Source of the DNA: Clostridia bacterium
GTDB taxonomy: Bacteria > Bacillota > Clostridia > Oscillospirales > CAG-272
Length of the DNA stretch: 37,822 nucleotides
Reading direction: 5' to 3'
Assembly: GCA_017451915.1 (NCBI GenBank)
Contig: JAFTNJ010000054.1
Span: 1 to 37,822, forward strand
The notes beneath the pieces were generated by a model that saw nothing but the letters and a program-made list of their open reading frames with translations, made no database searches and was not told the origin of the DNA. Shown in pieces: positions 7,250-15,967 of the stretch. The translations under genes were made by a program, and so were the position numbers. Positions within the stretch are counted from its first letter, which is position 1. Every line of letters begins with the position of its first letter.

Positions 7250-7879
7250 TTATTTATCATTACTCTCCACAACCCAAGCCCCGCCCTTTTTGATCTCGAT
7301 GAGGGCGCAATTTCCAACGATCTCATTGGAAACGGCATACTGGTTGGTGCGGGAAAGCTTGGCTTTTTTGAGGGGATATTTGCATCCCTCCACCGTTACG
7401 CCCTTGACCACGGGATCGGCGGCAAGAATGGAAAAGTACCGAAAACCGTCCCGTATCAGAATCACGCCATTGTCACGGAGAAAGCGCGCGCGGTTTTGCC
7501 CGTTGGTGATCACCACGGAAATATGCTTGGCAGAGAGCTCCTCCAAAATCGCCAGATTGGAAAGGGTGTGATCCAACCGACCGTCCAGTCCTCCGATGAT
7601 TGTGATCGACTTGGCACCCTTCTCCAGCGCCAGCTTAACCGCCAGTTGGGTGTCGGTATCGTCCTTTTCGGCAGGAACCTGCAACAGCTCGATGCCCTCG
7701 GGAAGAGGCTCGGTCCGATCCAGAGAATCAAAGTCTCCCAACAGGATCCGGGGCATCACGCCCATGGCTTTGGCATTGTGATAGCCTCCGTCGGCGGCAA
7801 TGATCAGATCGTCCCCCTCGGGGCGCTCGGAAATATTCTTTTTGTGAATGGTGCCACCTGTGTAAATAAATGCTTTCAT
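7250..7879 (-). CDS. thiN: Thiamine pyrophosphokinase
   Basis: A 209-residue cytosolic enzyme transferring pyrophosphate from ATP to thiamine to give the cofactor TPP. Family signatures are all present: ADGG (29-32), GDFDS (48-52), KDDTD (72-76) and GGLDGRLDH (96-104), with the C-terminal thiamine-binding SNE motif (around 182-184). Length is normal. It starts 9 bp after the exo/endonuclease-family gene, so the two are co-transcribed. In many Firmicutes thiN sits beside rpe, rsgA and spoVM; here it is about 9 kb from rsgA. A TTACAAAC/GTTTGTAA stem (7209-7238) follows the stop but lacks a U-run. Confidence 0.95.
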   Translation of the reverse strand: MKAFIYTGGTIHKKNISERPEGDDLIIAADGGYHNAKAMGVMPRILLGDFDSLDRTEPLPEGIELLQVPAEKDDTDTQLAVKLALEKGAKSITIIGGLDGRLDHTLSNLAILEELSAKHISVVITNGQNRARFLRDNGVILIRDGFRYFSILAADPVVKGVTVEGCKYPLKKAKLSRTNQYAVSNEIVGNCALIEIKKGGAWVVESNDK

Positions 7880-7888
7880 ATCTGTTCC

Positions 7889-8623
7889 TTAAAATTCAAT
7901 CTCTGCCGTAATCGGCCTGTGATCCGAAATCCCCACGGCGTGAACTCTTGCATCCAGGGGCTTGCACAAACCGTTGGTAAAGATGTAATCGATCTTGCAT
8001 TTGGGATCTTGGTGCGAGAAGGTAAAATGCGCTCCGTTGGGATCGGGGAGCGTGTCATTCATGGCTGCCGCGAGTGCCCCGTAGTGCTCGGAATCGGGGG
8101 TGATGTTCAGATCCCCCATAAACACCGCGGGCGTTGTGATCTTTGCCATCTCCCCCGTAACGGCGGCAACCGCTTTTTTCTTTTCCGGAGGACGCAGGCC
8201 AAAATGACAGACCATAACCGTCAAGAGCTTGCCCTCCACCTCCACCTCGGCAACCAGCAGTACGCGGTTCTCGTAATGCACGTCGGGATCGCGCTCCTCG
8301 GGAAGGGTCTCGATGGGAACCAGATGCGCCGCGCGGATGGGATACCGGGAAGCCAGGGCGTTCCCGTACTCGCCCCCGGGGATGTTGATGGCCTTGGCAA
8401 AGTAGTAGTGCCATCCCAACTCCTTGGCAATGGCCTCGGCTTGGTTACAAAGCCCTTCGCCACCCCATTGGTTGCGCACCTCGTTCAGGCCGCAGAGGTC
8501 GACGCCGAGAGTTTTGATAGTCTTGGCGGTCTCCTTCAGGTCGATGATATGCTCTCCCGTTTCAAGCTGGGTGAATTTGTTTTCTCCATGATAGATGTTA
8601 TAGCTGCCGATGGAAATTTTCAT
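7889..8623 (-). CDS. Endonuclease/exonuclease/phosphatase family protein
   Basis: A 244-residue EEP-fold metal-dependent phosphoesterase. Visible motifs: SYNIYHG (about 7-13), the metal-binding Glu in GLNEV (about 46-50), YGNA, CHFGL (about 138-142), GDLN (about 170-173) and the C-terminal SDHRP catalytic Asp-His. The fold covers DNA repair nucleases, sphingomyelinases and sugar or lipid phosphatases. With no DNA-binding extension or signal peptide, a small-molecule or nucleotide phosphoesterase is plausible. The ATG at 8623 follows AGAGGA and is preferred to an in-frame ATG 12 codons upstream lacking a site. It is co-transcribed with thiN. Confidence 0.88.
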   Translation of the reverse strand: MKISIGSYNIYHGENKFTQLETGEHIIDLKETAKTIKTLGVDLCGLNEVRNQWGGEGLCNQAEAIAKELGWHYYFAKAINIPGGEYGNALASRYPIRAAHLVPIETLPEERDPDVHYENRVLLVAEVEVEGKLLTVMVCHFGLRPPEKKKAVAAVTGEMAKITTPAVFMGDLNITPDSEHYGALAAAMNDTLPDPNGAHFTFSHQDPKCKIDYIFTNGLCKPLDARVHAVGISDHRPITAEIEF

Positions 8624-8671
8624 GGTGGGTTCCTCTTGTTGTTCACGTGTAAATGGCAATTTGAAAGTTTT

Positions 8672-8810
8672 GGTCGAGCTTTTTCAAAAGCTCGCGCAGT
8701 GGAGGGCGCGCAGCCCTCCTCGCCCGTCGCAACGGGCGAAACATCCTCGGCGTTTCGCCGCCGGCGCACGAAAAAGTTTTGAAAAAGTTTTATCAAAACT
8801 TTTTCTGGGT
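8672..8810. repeat. Stacked-hairpin intergenic repeat
   Basis: A string of short perfect hairpins in the gap between the SGNH esterase and the EEP gene: GAGCTTTT/AAAAGCTC (8676-8693), GGAGGGC/GCCCTCC (8701-8719), CGCCCGT/ACGGGCG, GAAAC/GTTTC and a 13-bp stem at 8770-8782/8793-8805 built from AAAAAGTTTTGA. No gene fits. Such arrays are typical of dispersed intergenic repeats; the last stem may also end the SGNH transcript. Confidence 0.65.
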
Positions 8811-8818
8811 GTTGTGCT

Positions 8819-9808
8819 TTACCCGACGATTTCCTTCAAAATCGGGATCAAATTCTTGGCAACGGTGGTATGACCGTCCCGCAGGGGGTGCAGAGGAGAC
8901 ACGGGAATCCAACCGTTGGAATCAATAAAATGCACTTGGCATCCATTCTTTTGGTTGTATTCCTCAATCATCTTTCCAAGCTCCTCATGGTGCGCACCGC
9001 AGAAGGCCGACAAAGAAATGATGGTGGCGTCGGGATTCATGCCGCGGATCACGTCCAGAAGCACGGCGTATTTTTCAAGATACAGCTCCACGGGCTTGCT
9101 CTTGTCGTTGGCTCCGTGGTTGATGAGAATATAATCGGGCTTCTCCCGGGTGATGGGCGAGCCGTCAAAGTTATAGGGGTAGGCCTCGGGAGCCGAAGGA
9201 ACCTTTCCGCACCCCGACTTGGTAGCTCCCACAGCACCGTAGCCCATAAAGATGGGACGCAGATTCAACGCCGCGGCGGTCTGCCAAGCGTAGGTGGCGC
9301 AAACGTCATCCTGATAGCAACGGTTGAGCTGATCGTTGGGAGAGATCGGGTCGCCCTCGGCAAAGTAGTCCACGTCGATGAGCACGCCCTCGGTAATGGA
9401 ATCCCCTACAAACTCAATGGTCTTTCGGGTGTCCGCGGGGATCGGGATCGGCGTTTCGGTCTGCACGCCCAGGAAGGAAACCTTCCCCGTCAGCGGCGCG
9501 TACCAACGGCGCTCCTGCTCGGTGCCGCCCTTGTAGATGATGCGGCAGAGGTGCTTTCCCTCCTCCTTGGCAATCACGCGCAGGTAGGAATCCACGGGGG
9601 TTTCAATCATGTCACCGCCGTCCAGGGAGATCCACAGGTGCAGGCGGGGGGTGGCGTTGGTCAGCACGTCAAAGCGAGCCAGAGCCATGCGCCCTTCAAA
9701 GGCAAATTCAATATAGGAACCGGTGGCGGTAGCGGTGGCAACGCGAGGATCGCTCGTGTCCCAACGTCCCGTCAAACGGATGCTTTCGTGAGAATAAGGA
9801 AGATTCAT
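8819..9808 (-). CDS. SGNH/GDSL esterase with N-terminal beta-sandwich (CE2-like)
   Basis: A 329-residue two-domain esterase. Residues about 1-125 are a beta-rich accessory domain (SIRLTGRWDTSD onward). From about 130 comes an SGNH hydrolase: block I GDSITEG with nucleophile Ser137, a glycine block (GYGAVGATKSGCG), the HGAND block and a C-terminal DGHTT bearing the catalytic His. The arrangement resembles carbohydrate esterase family 2 acetyl esterases, which remove acetyl groups from plant polysaccharide fragments. No signal peptide, so it would act on imported oligosaccharides. The start has GGAG a few bases upstream. It ends a closely packed series (21 bp from the gene before). Confidence 0.85.
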   Translation of the reverse strand: MNLPYSHESIRLTGRWDTSDPRVATATATGSYIEFAFEGRMALARFDVLTNATPRLHLWISLDGGDMIETPVDSYLRVIAKEEGKHLCRIIYKGGTEQERRWYAPLTGKVSFLGVQTETPIPIPADTRKTIEFVGDSITEGVLIDVDYFAEGDPISPNDQLNRCYQDDVCATYAWQTAAALNLRPIFMGYGAVGATKSGCGKVPSAPEAYPYNFDGSPITREKPDYILINHGANDKSKPVELYLEKYAVLLDVIRGMNPDATIISLSAFCGAHHEELGKMIEEYNQKNGCQVHFIDSNGWIPVSPLHPLRDGHTTVAKNLIPILKEIVG

Positions 9809-9829
9809 GGTCGTTCTCCTTTGTAAAAT

Positions 9830-10540
9830 TTATTTTGCCGCCTGCAGGGCCTGCTTGTCCGCAGCACTGAGGCGATAAGGAATCCAGGAAGCCAGGTCGT
9901 CGTAGATCAACAGCGCGCCGTACGCGGGCTGCTCGTAGTTCCGATCCTCCACGTAGTAAATATCCAAAAGGATACTGCACACCGCGCTCTCGTCGATTTC
10001 TACACCGTCAAATACCAGACGGTAGTAGGTATAAAGCGCTGTGGTATCCATGGAGACGTGGGAGGGCGTATGCCGCAGGATCTCCAGGGCGGCGGGATCG
10101 GAATTATCCCCGGTGTTGGTGGGGGTAAGATCGGTGATCTGCCGCAGAGTGAAATCAAAGTAGTCCCCTCCCTTTTCAGGCAAGGAAGGAAGCTGATAAT
10201 CGGCCTGGAGGTGCTTGAGGGTACTGTTGTTGTAGCGCAGGATCACCTGCACCTGGTTGGCCTTGGGAATGATAACGTACTCGGCAATGCCAAAATAGCC
10301 GGCGTTGGTTTCGGAATAGGTCATGGAGAACTGGTTTTGATACTGAAACTCCAGTGCCTCTCCGTAGGTGTCATAGGCCTCGGCCAGGGGTTGGTTGACG
10401 TGGATCCCCTCCATACTGTCGGGGAGCTTGGTGGAGAAAAAGACTCTCCAGAGCACCAGGGCACAAACCGAGAACACCAGCAGACCAAACAGGGTCTTGA
10501 CGATGGATCCGGCAATGCGAATATTTCTTCGGGTAGACAT
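9830..10540 (-). CDS. Membrane-anchored protein of unknown function
   Basis: A 236-residue protein with a short basic N-terminus (STRRNIR), one membrane anchor (about residues 10-33) and an approximately 200-residue mixed alpha/beta domain probably outside the cell. I do not recognise the family. Aromatic-rich segments (YDTYGEALEFQYQNQFSMTY; YTYYRLVFDG) recur but no catalytic motif is visible. The ATG at 10540 follows AAAGGA; an upstream in-frame extension of 65 Arg/Ser-rich residues is the shadow of the preceding gene. It lies 25 bp after the pyridoxamine kinase gene and 21 bp before the SGNH gene, so it is in the same transcription unit. Confidence 0.8.
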   Translation of the reverse strand: MSTRRNIRIAGSIVKTLFGLLVFSVCALVLWRVFFSTKLPDSMEGIHVNQPLAEAYDTYGEALEFQYQNQFSMTYSETNAGYFGIAEYVIIPKANQVQVILRYNNSTLKHLQADYQLPSLPEKGGDYFDFTLRQITDLTPTNTGDNSDPAALEILRHTPSHVSMDTTALYTYYRLVFDGVEIDESAVCSILLDIYYVEDRNYEQPAYGALLIYDDLASWIPYRLSAADKQALQAAK

Positions 10541-10565
10541 AGGAACGTCCTTTCTAAATTCGTTT

Positions 10566-11444
10566 TCAGCTATGACAAAGCAGATGCAAATGACTCTCCA
10601 GGGAAACGCCCTCGCGGACGGGTCGCTCCACCTGCGCCGACGCCTGAATGACGTGAGCGACGAACTCGGCCGCCGCCTCGCAAGCCCCCCGGAACTCTCC
10701 GGTGCGCAGCAGCTCGCCCAGCAGCACCGACGCAAAGATATCCCCCGTGCCGGGGTAGGAACGCTCCTGCCGGGGACGGCTCACCCAAAAGCGGCATCCG
10801 TCGGTCTCCCGTCCCAGGTTGGCAAGGCTCCCGTCGGACAAATGGATCCCGGTGATCACGGTGCGGGGAGCGCCAAAGTCCTCCAGGCGGTCCATCAACC
10901 CCTGCACGTAGAGCTCGGCCTCCTCCCGGGAAAGTGCCGCCGTATCCCGATAGGGCGTATCGGTCAGGAAGCAGGCCTCGGTGAGGTTGGGGGTGAGCAG
11001 ATCGGCCTTGTGGGCCAGCACACGCATTCCCCGCATCAGGTCGGGCGTATAGGTAGAATAAAGCTCTCCCTCGTCTCCCATCACCGGGTCGATCAAAACT
11101 AAGGGCGACGCGCCGGATTCATCGGGGCGATCCCCAAAGCGATCCACAAAGCGGGAGACCACCTCGATCTGCTCCACACTCCCCAAAAAGCCGGAATAAA
11201 TGGCGCGGAAGGAGGTTCCCAGGCGGGAGAAATGGGCGGCGATCTCCTCCATATCGGGGGTAAGATCGTGAAAATGCAGATCGGTAAAGCCACCCGTGTG
11301 GGTGGAGAGCAGGGCCGTGGGCAGGGGGATCACCTGATAGCCCATGACCGATAGGGTGGGAAGAATCACCGTCAGCGCGCAACGCCCCAGACAGGATAGA
11401 TCGTGTATGGCGGCCACGCGAGGCGGCGGAAAATGTGTTGACAT
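10566..11444 (-). CDS. Pyridoxamine/pyridoxal kinase
   Basis: A 292-residue ribokinase-fold kinase of the PdxK/PdxY type, phosphorylating pyridoxamine or pyridoxal in B6 salvage. Landmarks: VAAIHDLSCLGRCAL at the N-terminus, YSGFLGS, LIDPVMGD (about 118-125), LTPNLTEA and the anion-hole/catalytic PGTGDIFAS (about 228-236), with Asp as base. Length is normal. The ATG at 11444 follows AAAGGACACGAAC; the 21-residue upstream extension has no support. It is sandwiched between the TIM-barrel/MBL gene (31 bp) and the anchored unknown (25 bp). The substrate preference within the B6 vitamers is not readable. Confidence 0.9.
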   Translation of the reverse strand: MSTHFPPPRVAAIHDLSCLGRCALTVILPTLSVMGYQVIPLPTALLSTHTGGFTDLHFHDLTPDMEEIAAHFSRLGTSFRAIYSGFLGSVEQIEVVSRFVDRFGDRPDESGASPLVLIDPVMGDEGELYSTYTPDLMRGMRVLAHKADLLTPNLTEACFLTDTPYRDTAALSREEAELYVQGLMDRLEDFGAPRTVITGIHLSDGSLANLGRETDGCRFWVSRPRQERSYPGTGDIFASVLLGELLRTGEFRGACEAAAEFVAHVIQASAQVERPVREGVSLESHLHLLCHS

Positions 11445-11475
11445 TGTTCGTGTCCTTTCAAAAATGGGATGCAAA

Positions 11476-13128
11476 TCACCGGAATTCCGGTGGAAAAGAG
11501 CCTTCACAGGTCAGATCCAGGACCTCGCCCCAGGTGGGAATATAGGTCACGGTGGAGGGACTGCGCTCGCGGACGGCCTCGGCCAAACGCCGCGCGTGCT
11601 CCTCCTTCCACATCTCTGTGTCCCTGCGCGCGCTCTCATAAAGATGACCAAAGAGCAGATGCTTTCTGGAAAAGGCCAGCATAAAGTCGGCAAACTCCCG
11701 GGGGAGCGTGCCGTAATCCGCGGCACAGGCGTTCTTATCCCCCAGCCAAACGTGGGCAAAGCAGTAGTCGGCGGGGGGCAGGGCGGGCAGCCCCTCGAGG
11801 GAATAATCACGGACGTCCGAGGGAAACACCAGGGAGGGCTCTCCCTCGGCGGTGATATAATAGCCGTAGGTGGGTACGCCCTTGGAGGTCCCGGGGCGAA
11901 AATGCCGTCCCGGAAAGACGCGAACCGTCAGCGGCCCTGCCTGCACAACGTCGCCCTCGTGAACCAAGGTCATTCTGGATGCCTCAATCCCCCAGGCCAG
12001 TGCCTGTTCCTCCAAAAAAGCGGGAAGGATCCAGCGGGCTCGGGTGGTTGCCAGCTGCCGCACCGTTTTCTCCTCAAAGTGATCCTCGTGTCCGTGCGTA
12101 ATGAGGATGAGATCGGTATCCTTCAGCAGCTCCGCCAACCGATGGGGCGTTTTGCAAAGATGATAGGCGTGGCGGAAGGAGGGATCCACGATCCAGCGGT
12201 AGCCCGTGGTCTGAAAGAAATAGGAGGAGGACCCAAGGAGCGAAAACTGCGTCCCCTCGGTATGCTCCATCATAGCCAAGGTGCGTTCCATGGCGGAATC
12301 AAACTCCCGTCGGATGCGATCGTAGAGCGTCGGATACATGGGCAACGCCCCCGAAAGAAAGTCCACCGAGGCGTACAGCGCGCCGGGAAGATCGGTAGAA
12401 AGCTCCTTGAATCTTGGAAAATCCAGTTCTATGTTATATACCCCAAAATAGTCACGGGAAAGCGAGGAGAAGATCTCCTCCAGAGGCAGCTCGTACGCAC
12501 CCAGAGGAAAGTGGGTCTTCATGCCGTCCAGGGCGTGAATGTGCGTATGTACCACCCGTTGCCAGAACTCCTTTGCAGGGAGCCGGAAGGGCTTTTGGGG
12601 AACATTTTGTTTTCGATAATAACAGTAATGCCCCATGTCAAAGCAGATGCCCACGTTCTCCCGATTGGCGGTATGCACCGCGTCAAAGACCAGCGCGGCA
12701 CAATCGCCCTCGGTCTTGTCGGGCATCAGGCGGTTGTTCTCCAGGGCAATGGTCACGGGATAGCCGTGGGCATCCCGATGGTCGGCCAGGGCGTGGAGCA
12801 TGGCCACGTTGTCCCCCCGTACGGGGTGGAGCACCACCACCAGGCGTTCCTGGCGCAGATGGCTCAGCACCCGGGAAAGGGGCTCAAACACCTCGCGCAC
12901 CGCCTCCTGCTCGGAATGGGCCTTGACGTGCACCGAGATTTGAAAGCCTCGGTCCCAGAGCATCTCGGCCACCCGCAGGACCTCTGCGGGATCGTGGCGC
13001 AAAAAGACCGTACGGAGCTCAACGCTCTCCACGCCCCGACGCTTCAGGGCGGTGAGCACCGAATCCACGTTGCCAAGCAGTCCCTGACCGCTCGCCAGCC
13101 ATTCGTAGGGCAACGATACTCCAATCAT
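11476..13128 (-). CDS. Fusion: xylose-isomerase-like TIM barrel plus metallo-beta-lactamase domain
   Basis: A 550-residue two-domain protein. Residues about 1-265 are an AP-endonuclease/sugar-isomerase TIM barrel with candidate metal ligands Glu130 (ALENN), Asp164 and His167 (CFDMGH), His195/197 (HTHIH) and Glu234 (IELDFP). Residues about 290-540 are an MBL-fold domain with HGHEDH at 345-350 (LILITHGHEDHF), then EGDVVQAG, VFPGRHF, FPSDVRD and a GHLYE segment near 500, resembling UlaG-like lactone hydrolases. A single reading frame with no stop joins them. The combination suggests two consecutive steps on one sugar or lactone (inference). A linker carries FDSAMERTLAMMEHTEGTQ. Confidence 0.85.
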   Translation of the reverse strand: MIGVSLPYEWLASGQGLLGNVDSVLTALKRRGVESVELRTVFLRHDPAEVLRVAEMLWDRGFQISVHVKAHSEQEAVREVFEPLSRVLSHLRQERLVVVLHPVRGDNVAMLHALADHRDAHGYPVTIALENNRLMPDKTEGDCAALVFDAVHTANRENVGICFDMGHYCYYRKQNVPQKPFRLPAKEFWQRVVHTHIHALDGMKTHFPLGAYELPLEEIFSSLSRDYFGVYNIELDFPRFKELSTDLPGALYASVDFLSGALPMYPTLYDRIRREFDSAMERTLAMMEHTEGTQFSLLGSSSYFFQTTGYRWIVDPSFRHAYHLCKTPHRLAELLKDTDLILITHGHEDHFEEKTVRQLATTRARWILPAFLEEQALAWGIEASRMTLVHEGDVVQAGPLTVRVFPGRHFRPGTSKGVPTYGYYITAEGEPSLVFPSDVRDYSLEGLPALPPADYCFAHVWLGDKNACAADYGTLPREFADFMLAFSRKHLLFGHLYESARRDTEMWKEEHARRLAEAVRERSPSTVTYIPTWGEVLDLTCEGSFPPEFR

Positions 13129-13177
13129 GTCTTTTTCTCCGTTTCTATGATTTTTTACGGGATATTCCCGTCCCCGC

Positions 13178-13642
13178 TCAATTCTTCAAACGGTCCAGGG
13201 CGTTTTGCAGAATGATCTGCGCCGAGAGGGTGTCGATCACACCCTTACGCTTGGAGCCTCGCGTGTTGGTCTCGTTGAGGTAACGCGACGCGCTCATAGT
13301 GGTCAGCCGCTCGTCGATCATGGCCACGGGAACCCTGCCCTCCAGCCTTTGACGGAGCAGCTCGGCAAACTCCCGACACCGCTCGGCGCGAAAGCCCTCG
13401 GTGCCGTCCATATTTTTGGGAAGTCCCACCACAATGGCCGAGGCGTTTTGCTCCCGCGCGATCTCGGCGATCTTATCGGCCGTCTTTTCAATGCCCCCGG
13501 GGGAAACGTAACCAATGCCGGTGGCCAAAAAGCGGCTGATGTCCGACACGGCAACGCCGGTGCGCGTATCTCCAAAATCCACCCCCAGGATGCGTCCCGT
13601 GGTGTTTTTCAGGTCGATGATGCGAGTTTCTGTTCCATCCAT
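13178..13642 (-). CDS. ruvX: RuvX/YqgF family Holliday-junction resolvase-like pre-16S rRNA nuclease
   Basis: A 154-residue RNase H-fold protein. Motifs: ILGVDFGDTRTGVAVSD (acidic residue of strand 1, about 18-34), VVGLPKNMDGTEG (about 72-84), DERLTTMSA (about 110-118) and a C-terminal IDTLSAQIIL with the last acidic residue. YqgF proteins trim the 5' end of 16S rRNA and have been proposed as Holliday-junction resolvases. The ATG at 13642 lies within the end of the alpha/beta hydrolase gene (34-bp overlap), with GGAGTG 11 bases upstream, so translation is probably coupled. The C-terminus is normal. Confidence 0.93.
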   Translation of the reverse strand: MDGTETRIIDLKNTTGRILGVDFGDTRTGVAVSDISRFLATGIGYVSPGGIEKTADKIAEIAREQNASAIVVGLPKNMDGTEGFRAERCREFAELLRQRLEGRVPVAMIDERLTTMSASRYLNETNTRGSKRKGVIDTLSAQIILQNALDRLKN

Positions 13643-14541
13643 TGCAAAAGATCACTCCATACTTGTTCTTTTTCGATTTCGTTCAGGATCTCGTGGCGCA
13701 TTTCGGGGTAGAGCTTCAGCGTAACGTCGGTCATTTCCGCGTCCCGCAGACGCTCATAGACCTTTCTCACGCCGTTTCCCCACGCCCCCACCGGATCCTC
13801 CTCGCCGCTGACCACCAAAAGTGGCAATGTCTTGGGAAGCATTCGGGCGTGCTCCTTTTTCGATACCCAATCCACCAGGGTAAAGAGATCGTGATAGGCG
13901 CGGGTGGTAAAGACGTAGGTACAAAAGGGATCGGCGTTGTAGCGCTCCACCACATGGGGGTCTCGGGTCAGCCAGGCGTTGGGGTCGCAAGGCTTTTCAA
14001 AACGCTTGTTGTAGCCCGCAAAGGCAATGCCTTTGAGCAGATTCGAGCGGTGCCGCTCGCCCTTGAGCTTCATGATCAGCGACGCCAGCAGCTTGCCTGC
14101 GGCGGCAGGGGTATCGGGCCCACCGGTGCCGCAGATGACGGCGGCGTGATAGAATTCCCCGCGCCGCACCAACACCTCACGGGCAATGAAGGAGCCCATG
14201 CTGTGCCCGAACAGGAGAAGAGGCAGCTCGGGATTCTCTTTTTTCATTCTTTGGGAGAGAAAAAAAACATCCTCCACCAGGGCCTCGGCTCCGCCTCCCG
14301 AACGGGTAAAGCCCAGGTCGGATTCCTTCTCCGCGCTGTTGCCATGCCCCAGATGGTCGTGACCGAAGACCAAAAAACCATGCTCCGCCAAATATTCGGC
14401 AAAGCCCTCGTAACGGCCAAAGTACTCGCACATACCGTGGGAGATCTGCACCATGGCCCGGGGCGTTCCCACAGGATCCAGCCGATAGGCGGCCAGGTGG
14501 GTCCGTTGATCCGAAGAGAGAAAGGAAAATTGCCGCATCAT
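13609..14541 (-). CDS. Alpha/beta hydrolase, monoacylglycerol lipase-like
   Basis: A 310-residue cytosolic serine hydrolase of the lysophospholipase/monoacylglycerol lipase type (Hydrolase_4). Features: oxyanion HG in QISHGMCEY (about 33-40), GHDHLGHGNS (about 60-69), nucleophile elbow GHSMGS with Ser114, catalytic Asp in VSGEEDPVG (about 243-251) and His in MRHEI (about 282). Its start overlaps the hisS stop (ATGA at 14541-14538) and its end overlaps ruvX by 34 bp, so it is embedded in a coupled hisS-hydrolase-ruvX unit. The physiological ester is unknown. Confidence 0.88.
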   Translation of the reverse strand: MMRQFSFLSSDQRTHLAAYRLDPVGTPRAMVQISHGMCEYFGRYEGFAEYLAEHGFLVFGHDHLGHGNSAEKESDLGFTRSGGGAEALVEDVFFLSQRMKKENPELPLLLFGHSMGSFIAREVLVRRGEFYHAAVICGTGGPDTPAAAGKLLASLIMKLKGERHRSNLLKGIAFAGYNKRFEKPCDPNAWLTRDPHVVERYNADPFCTYVFTTRAYHDLFTLVDWVSKKEHARMLPKTLPLLVVSGEEDPVGAWGNGVRKVYERLRDAEMTDVTLKLYPEMRHEILNEIEKEQVWSDLLQWMEQKLASST

Positions 14542-15836
14542 GCCTTCAACGCGTCAATAACCGCGTCCACCGAAAGCTCCTGCTCCTCACGGGTGTTCAG
14601 ATCCTTCAGTCTCACCACGCCGCGAGCCAGCTCGTCGCCGCCCATGGTGATGACGTGGGTGTAGTCCTCCTTGACGGCAAAATCGATCTGCTTGCCAAAT
14701 TTCTTACTGCCGAGGTAGACCGAGGAGGTGATCCCCGCCGCGCGGAGGCTCTCCGCCAGCTGAATGTAGTTCTCATAGGGGACGTCGTTGAAGCGGGTCA
14801 CCAGTACCTTAACACCGCTGCCCAGCTTTTCGGGCACCAGGTTGTGGGTAAAGAGGAAGTTCTCCAGGGTCACGTCGCCCATGCCGTAGCCTACGCCGGA
14901 GATCTTGGCGTTCTTCACGTAGAGTCCCACCAGATTGTCGTAGCGGCCACCGCCAAACATGGCGCGGTTGTTCTCGGGCGCGTTGTCAAAGACCTCAAAC
15001 ACGGTGCCGGTGTAGTAGTCCAGACCGCGAATGATACCAAAATCAAAGATGCAGTAGCGGTCAAGACCCGTCTTCTTCAGCATCTCAAAGAGCTGACGAA
15101 GCTCCTGTGCCCCCTGGGAATCGGGACAAATATCGGTGGCCTCCTCCACACCCATGGTGTAGAGCGCGTCGATGCGCTCGATCTGCTCCTCCGAGAGTCC
15201 CAGCTCGATGAGCTCGTTCTCGTAGGCGTTGCGGGGGATCTTGTTCTTGCGGTCGATGACCTTGGAGACCTTGCGGCTTCCCTCGGCGTCGGTGCCGGCA
15301 ATGGCAGAGATGACGTCGTTGAAGAAACGGCGGTTGTTGATGTGCACCGTAAACATGGATTCGTCGGCGCCGTAGGCGCGCAAGATGTTGATGGCGCTGA
15401 TAATGCACTCCAGATCGGCTTCGTAGGTATCACATCCAAAGATGTCCACGTTGATCTGCCAGAACTCGCGCAGGCGTCCTCTCTGGGGCCGCTCGTAGCG
15501 GTACATATTGGGGATCGAGAACCAGCGCAGAGGGAAGTTCAGCTCTCCCATTTTTGCCGCAACCATACGGGCCACGGTGGGGGTCATTTCGGGACGGATG
15601 GCCAGATGACGCTCGCCGCGGTCAAAGAAGTTGTAGGTCTGCTCGCAGGCAAGCTCCTCACCGCTCTTGGCGGCGTAGATATCCAACGACTCCAGCATGG
15701 GACCGTTGTACTCGTCGAAGGCAGAGTTCTCCAAAACCTCCCGGATCACTCCAAAAAACCAGTTGCGGAGTTGCATCTCCCGGGGATAAAAATCTCTTGT
15801 GCCCTTGTAGGGGCTGGTAGAAAGCTTTTCGCTCAT
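14538..15836 (-). CDS. hisS: Histidyl-tRNA synthetase
   Basis: A 432-residue class II aminoacyl-tRNA synthetase charging tRNA-His. Visible: GTRDFYP near the N-terminus, motif 2 RYERPQRGRLREFWQ (about 116-130), the histidine-binding LDYYTGTVFE, motif 3-side GGGRYDNL and a C-terminal anticodon-binding domain (VLVTRF to LDALKA). Length is typical. The ATG at 15836 has GAGGT 7 bases upstream; the 21-residue upstream extension lacks homologous character and reads back through the promoter -10 region. A consensus sigma-A promoter lies at 15871-15899. It is the first gene of a long minus-strand unit. Confidence 0.96.
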   Translation of the reverse strand: MSEKLSTSPYKGTRDFYPREMQLRNWFFGVIREVLENSAFDEYNGPMLESLDIYAAKSGEELACEQTYNFFDRGERHLAIRPEMTPTVARMVAAKMGELNFPLRWFSIPNMYRYERPQRGRLREFWQINVDIFGCDTYEADLECIISAINILRAYGADESMFTVHINNRRFFNDVISAIAGTDAEGSRKVSKVIDRKNKIPRNAYENELIELGLSEEQIERIDALYTMGVEEATDICPDSQGAQELRQLFEMLKKTGLDRYCIFDFGIIRGLDYYTGTVFEVFDNAPENNRAMFGGGRYDNLVGLYVKNAKISGVGYGMGDVTLENFLFTHNLVPEKLGSGVKVLVTRFNDVPYENYIQLAESLRAAGITSSVYLGSKKFGKQIDFAVKEDYTHVITMGGDELARGVVRLKDLNTREEQELSVDAVIDALKA

Positions 15837-15870
15837 GTTCAATACCTCATACAAAATTATAATCCATTTT

Positions 15871-15899
15871 ATTATAGCAGAAAACCCCGCTGATTGCAA
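15871..15899 (-). promoter_or_regulatory. Sigma-A promoter for the hisS unit
   Basis: On the minus strand TTGCAA (15894-15899), 17 bp, TATAAT (15871-15876). The predicted start is about 30 bp before the hisS ATG. There is no room for a long T-box leader between them. Confidence 0.85.
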
Positions 15900-15967
15900 T
15901 ACTTTTTGCCCATTTCTTACAGAAAAAGCCTGCGCGACCGTCCACGGCCGCCCCCGGGCACCTGTTT

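Noticed and set aside
11344-13215. A 623-codon plus-strand frame opposite the TIM-barrel/MBL gene
   Set aside because: Antisense shadow; it spans three unrelated minus-strand genes and the gaps between them.
15837-15900. T-box riboswitch before hisS
   Set aside because: The promoter lies only about 30 bp before the start codon, leaving no room for a T-box leader.
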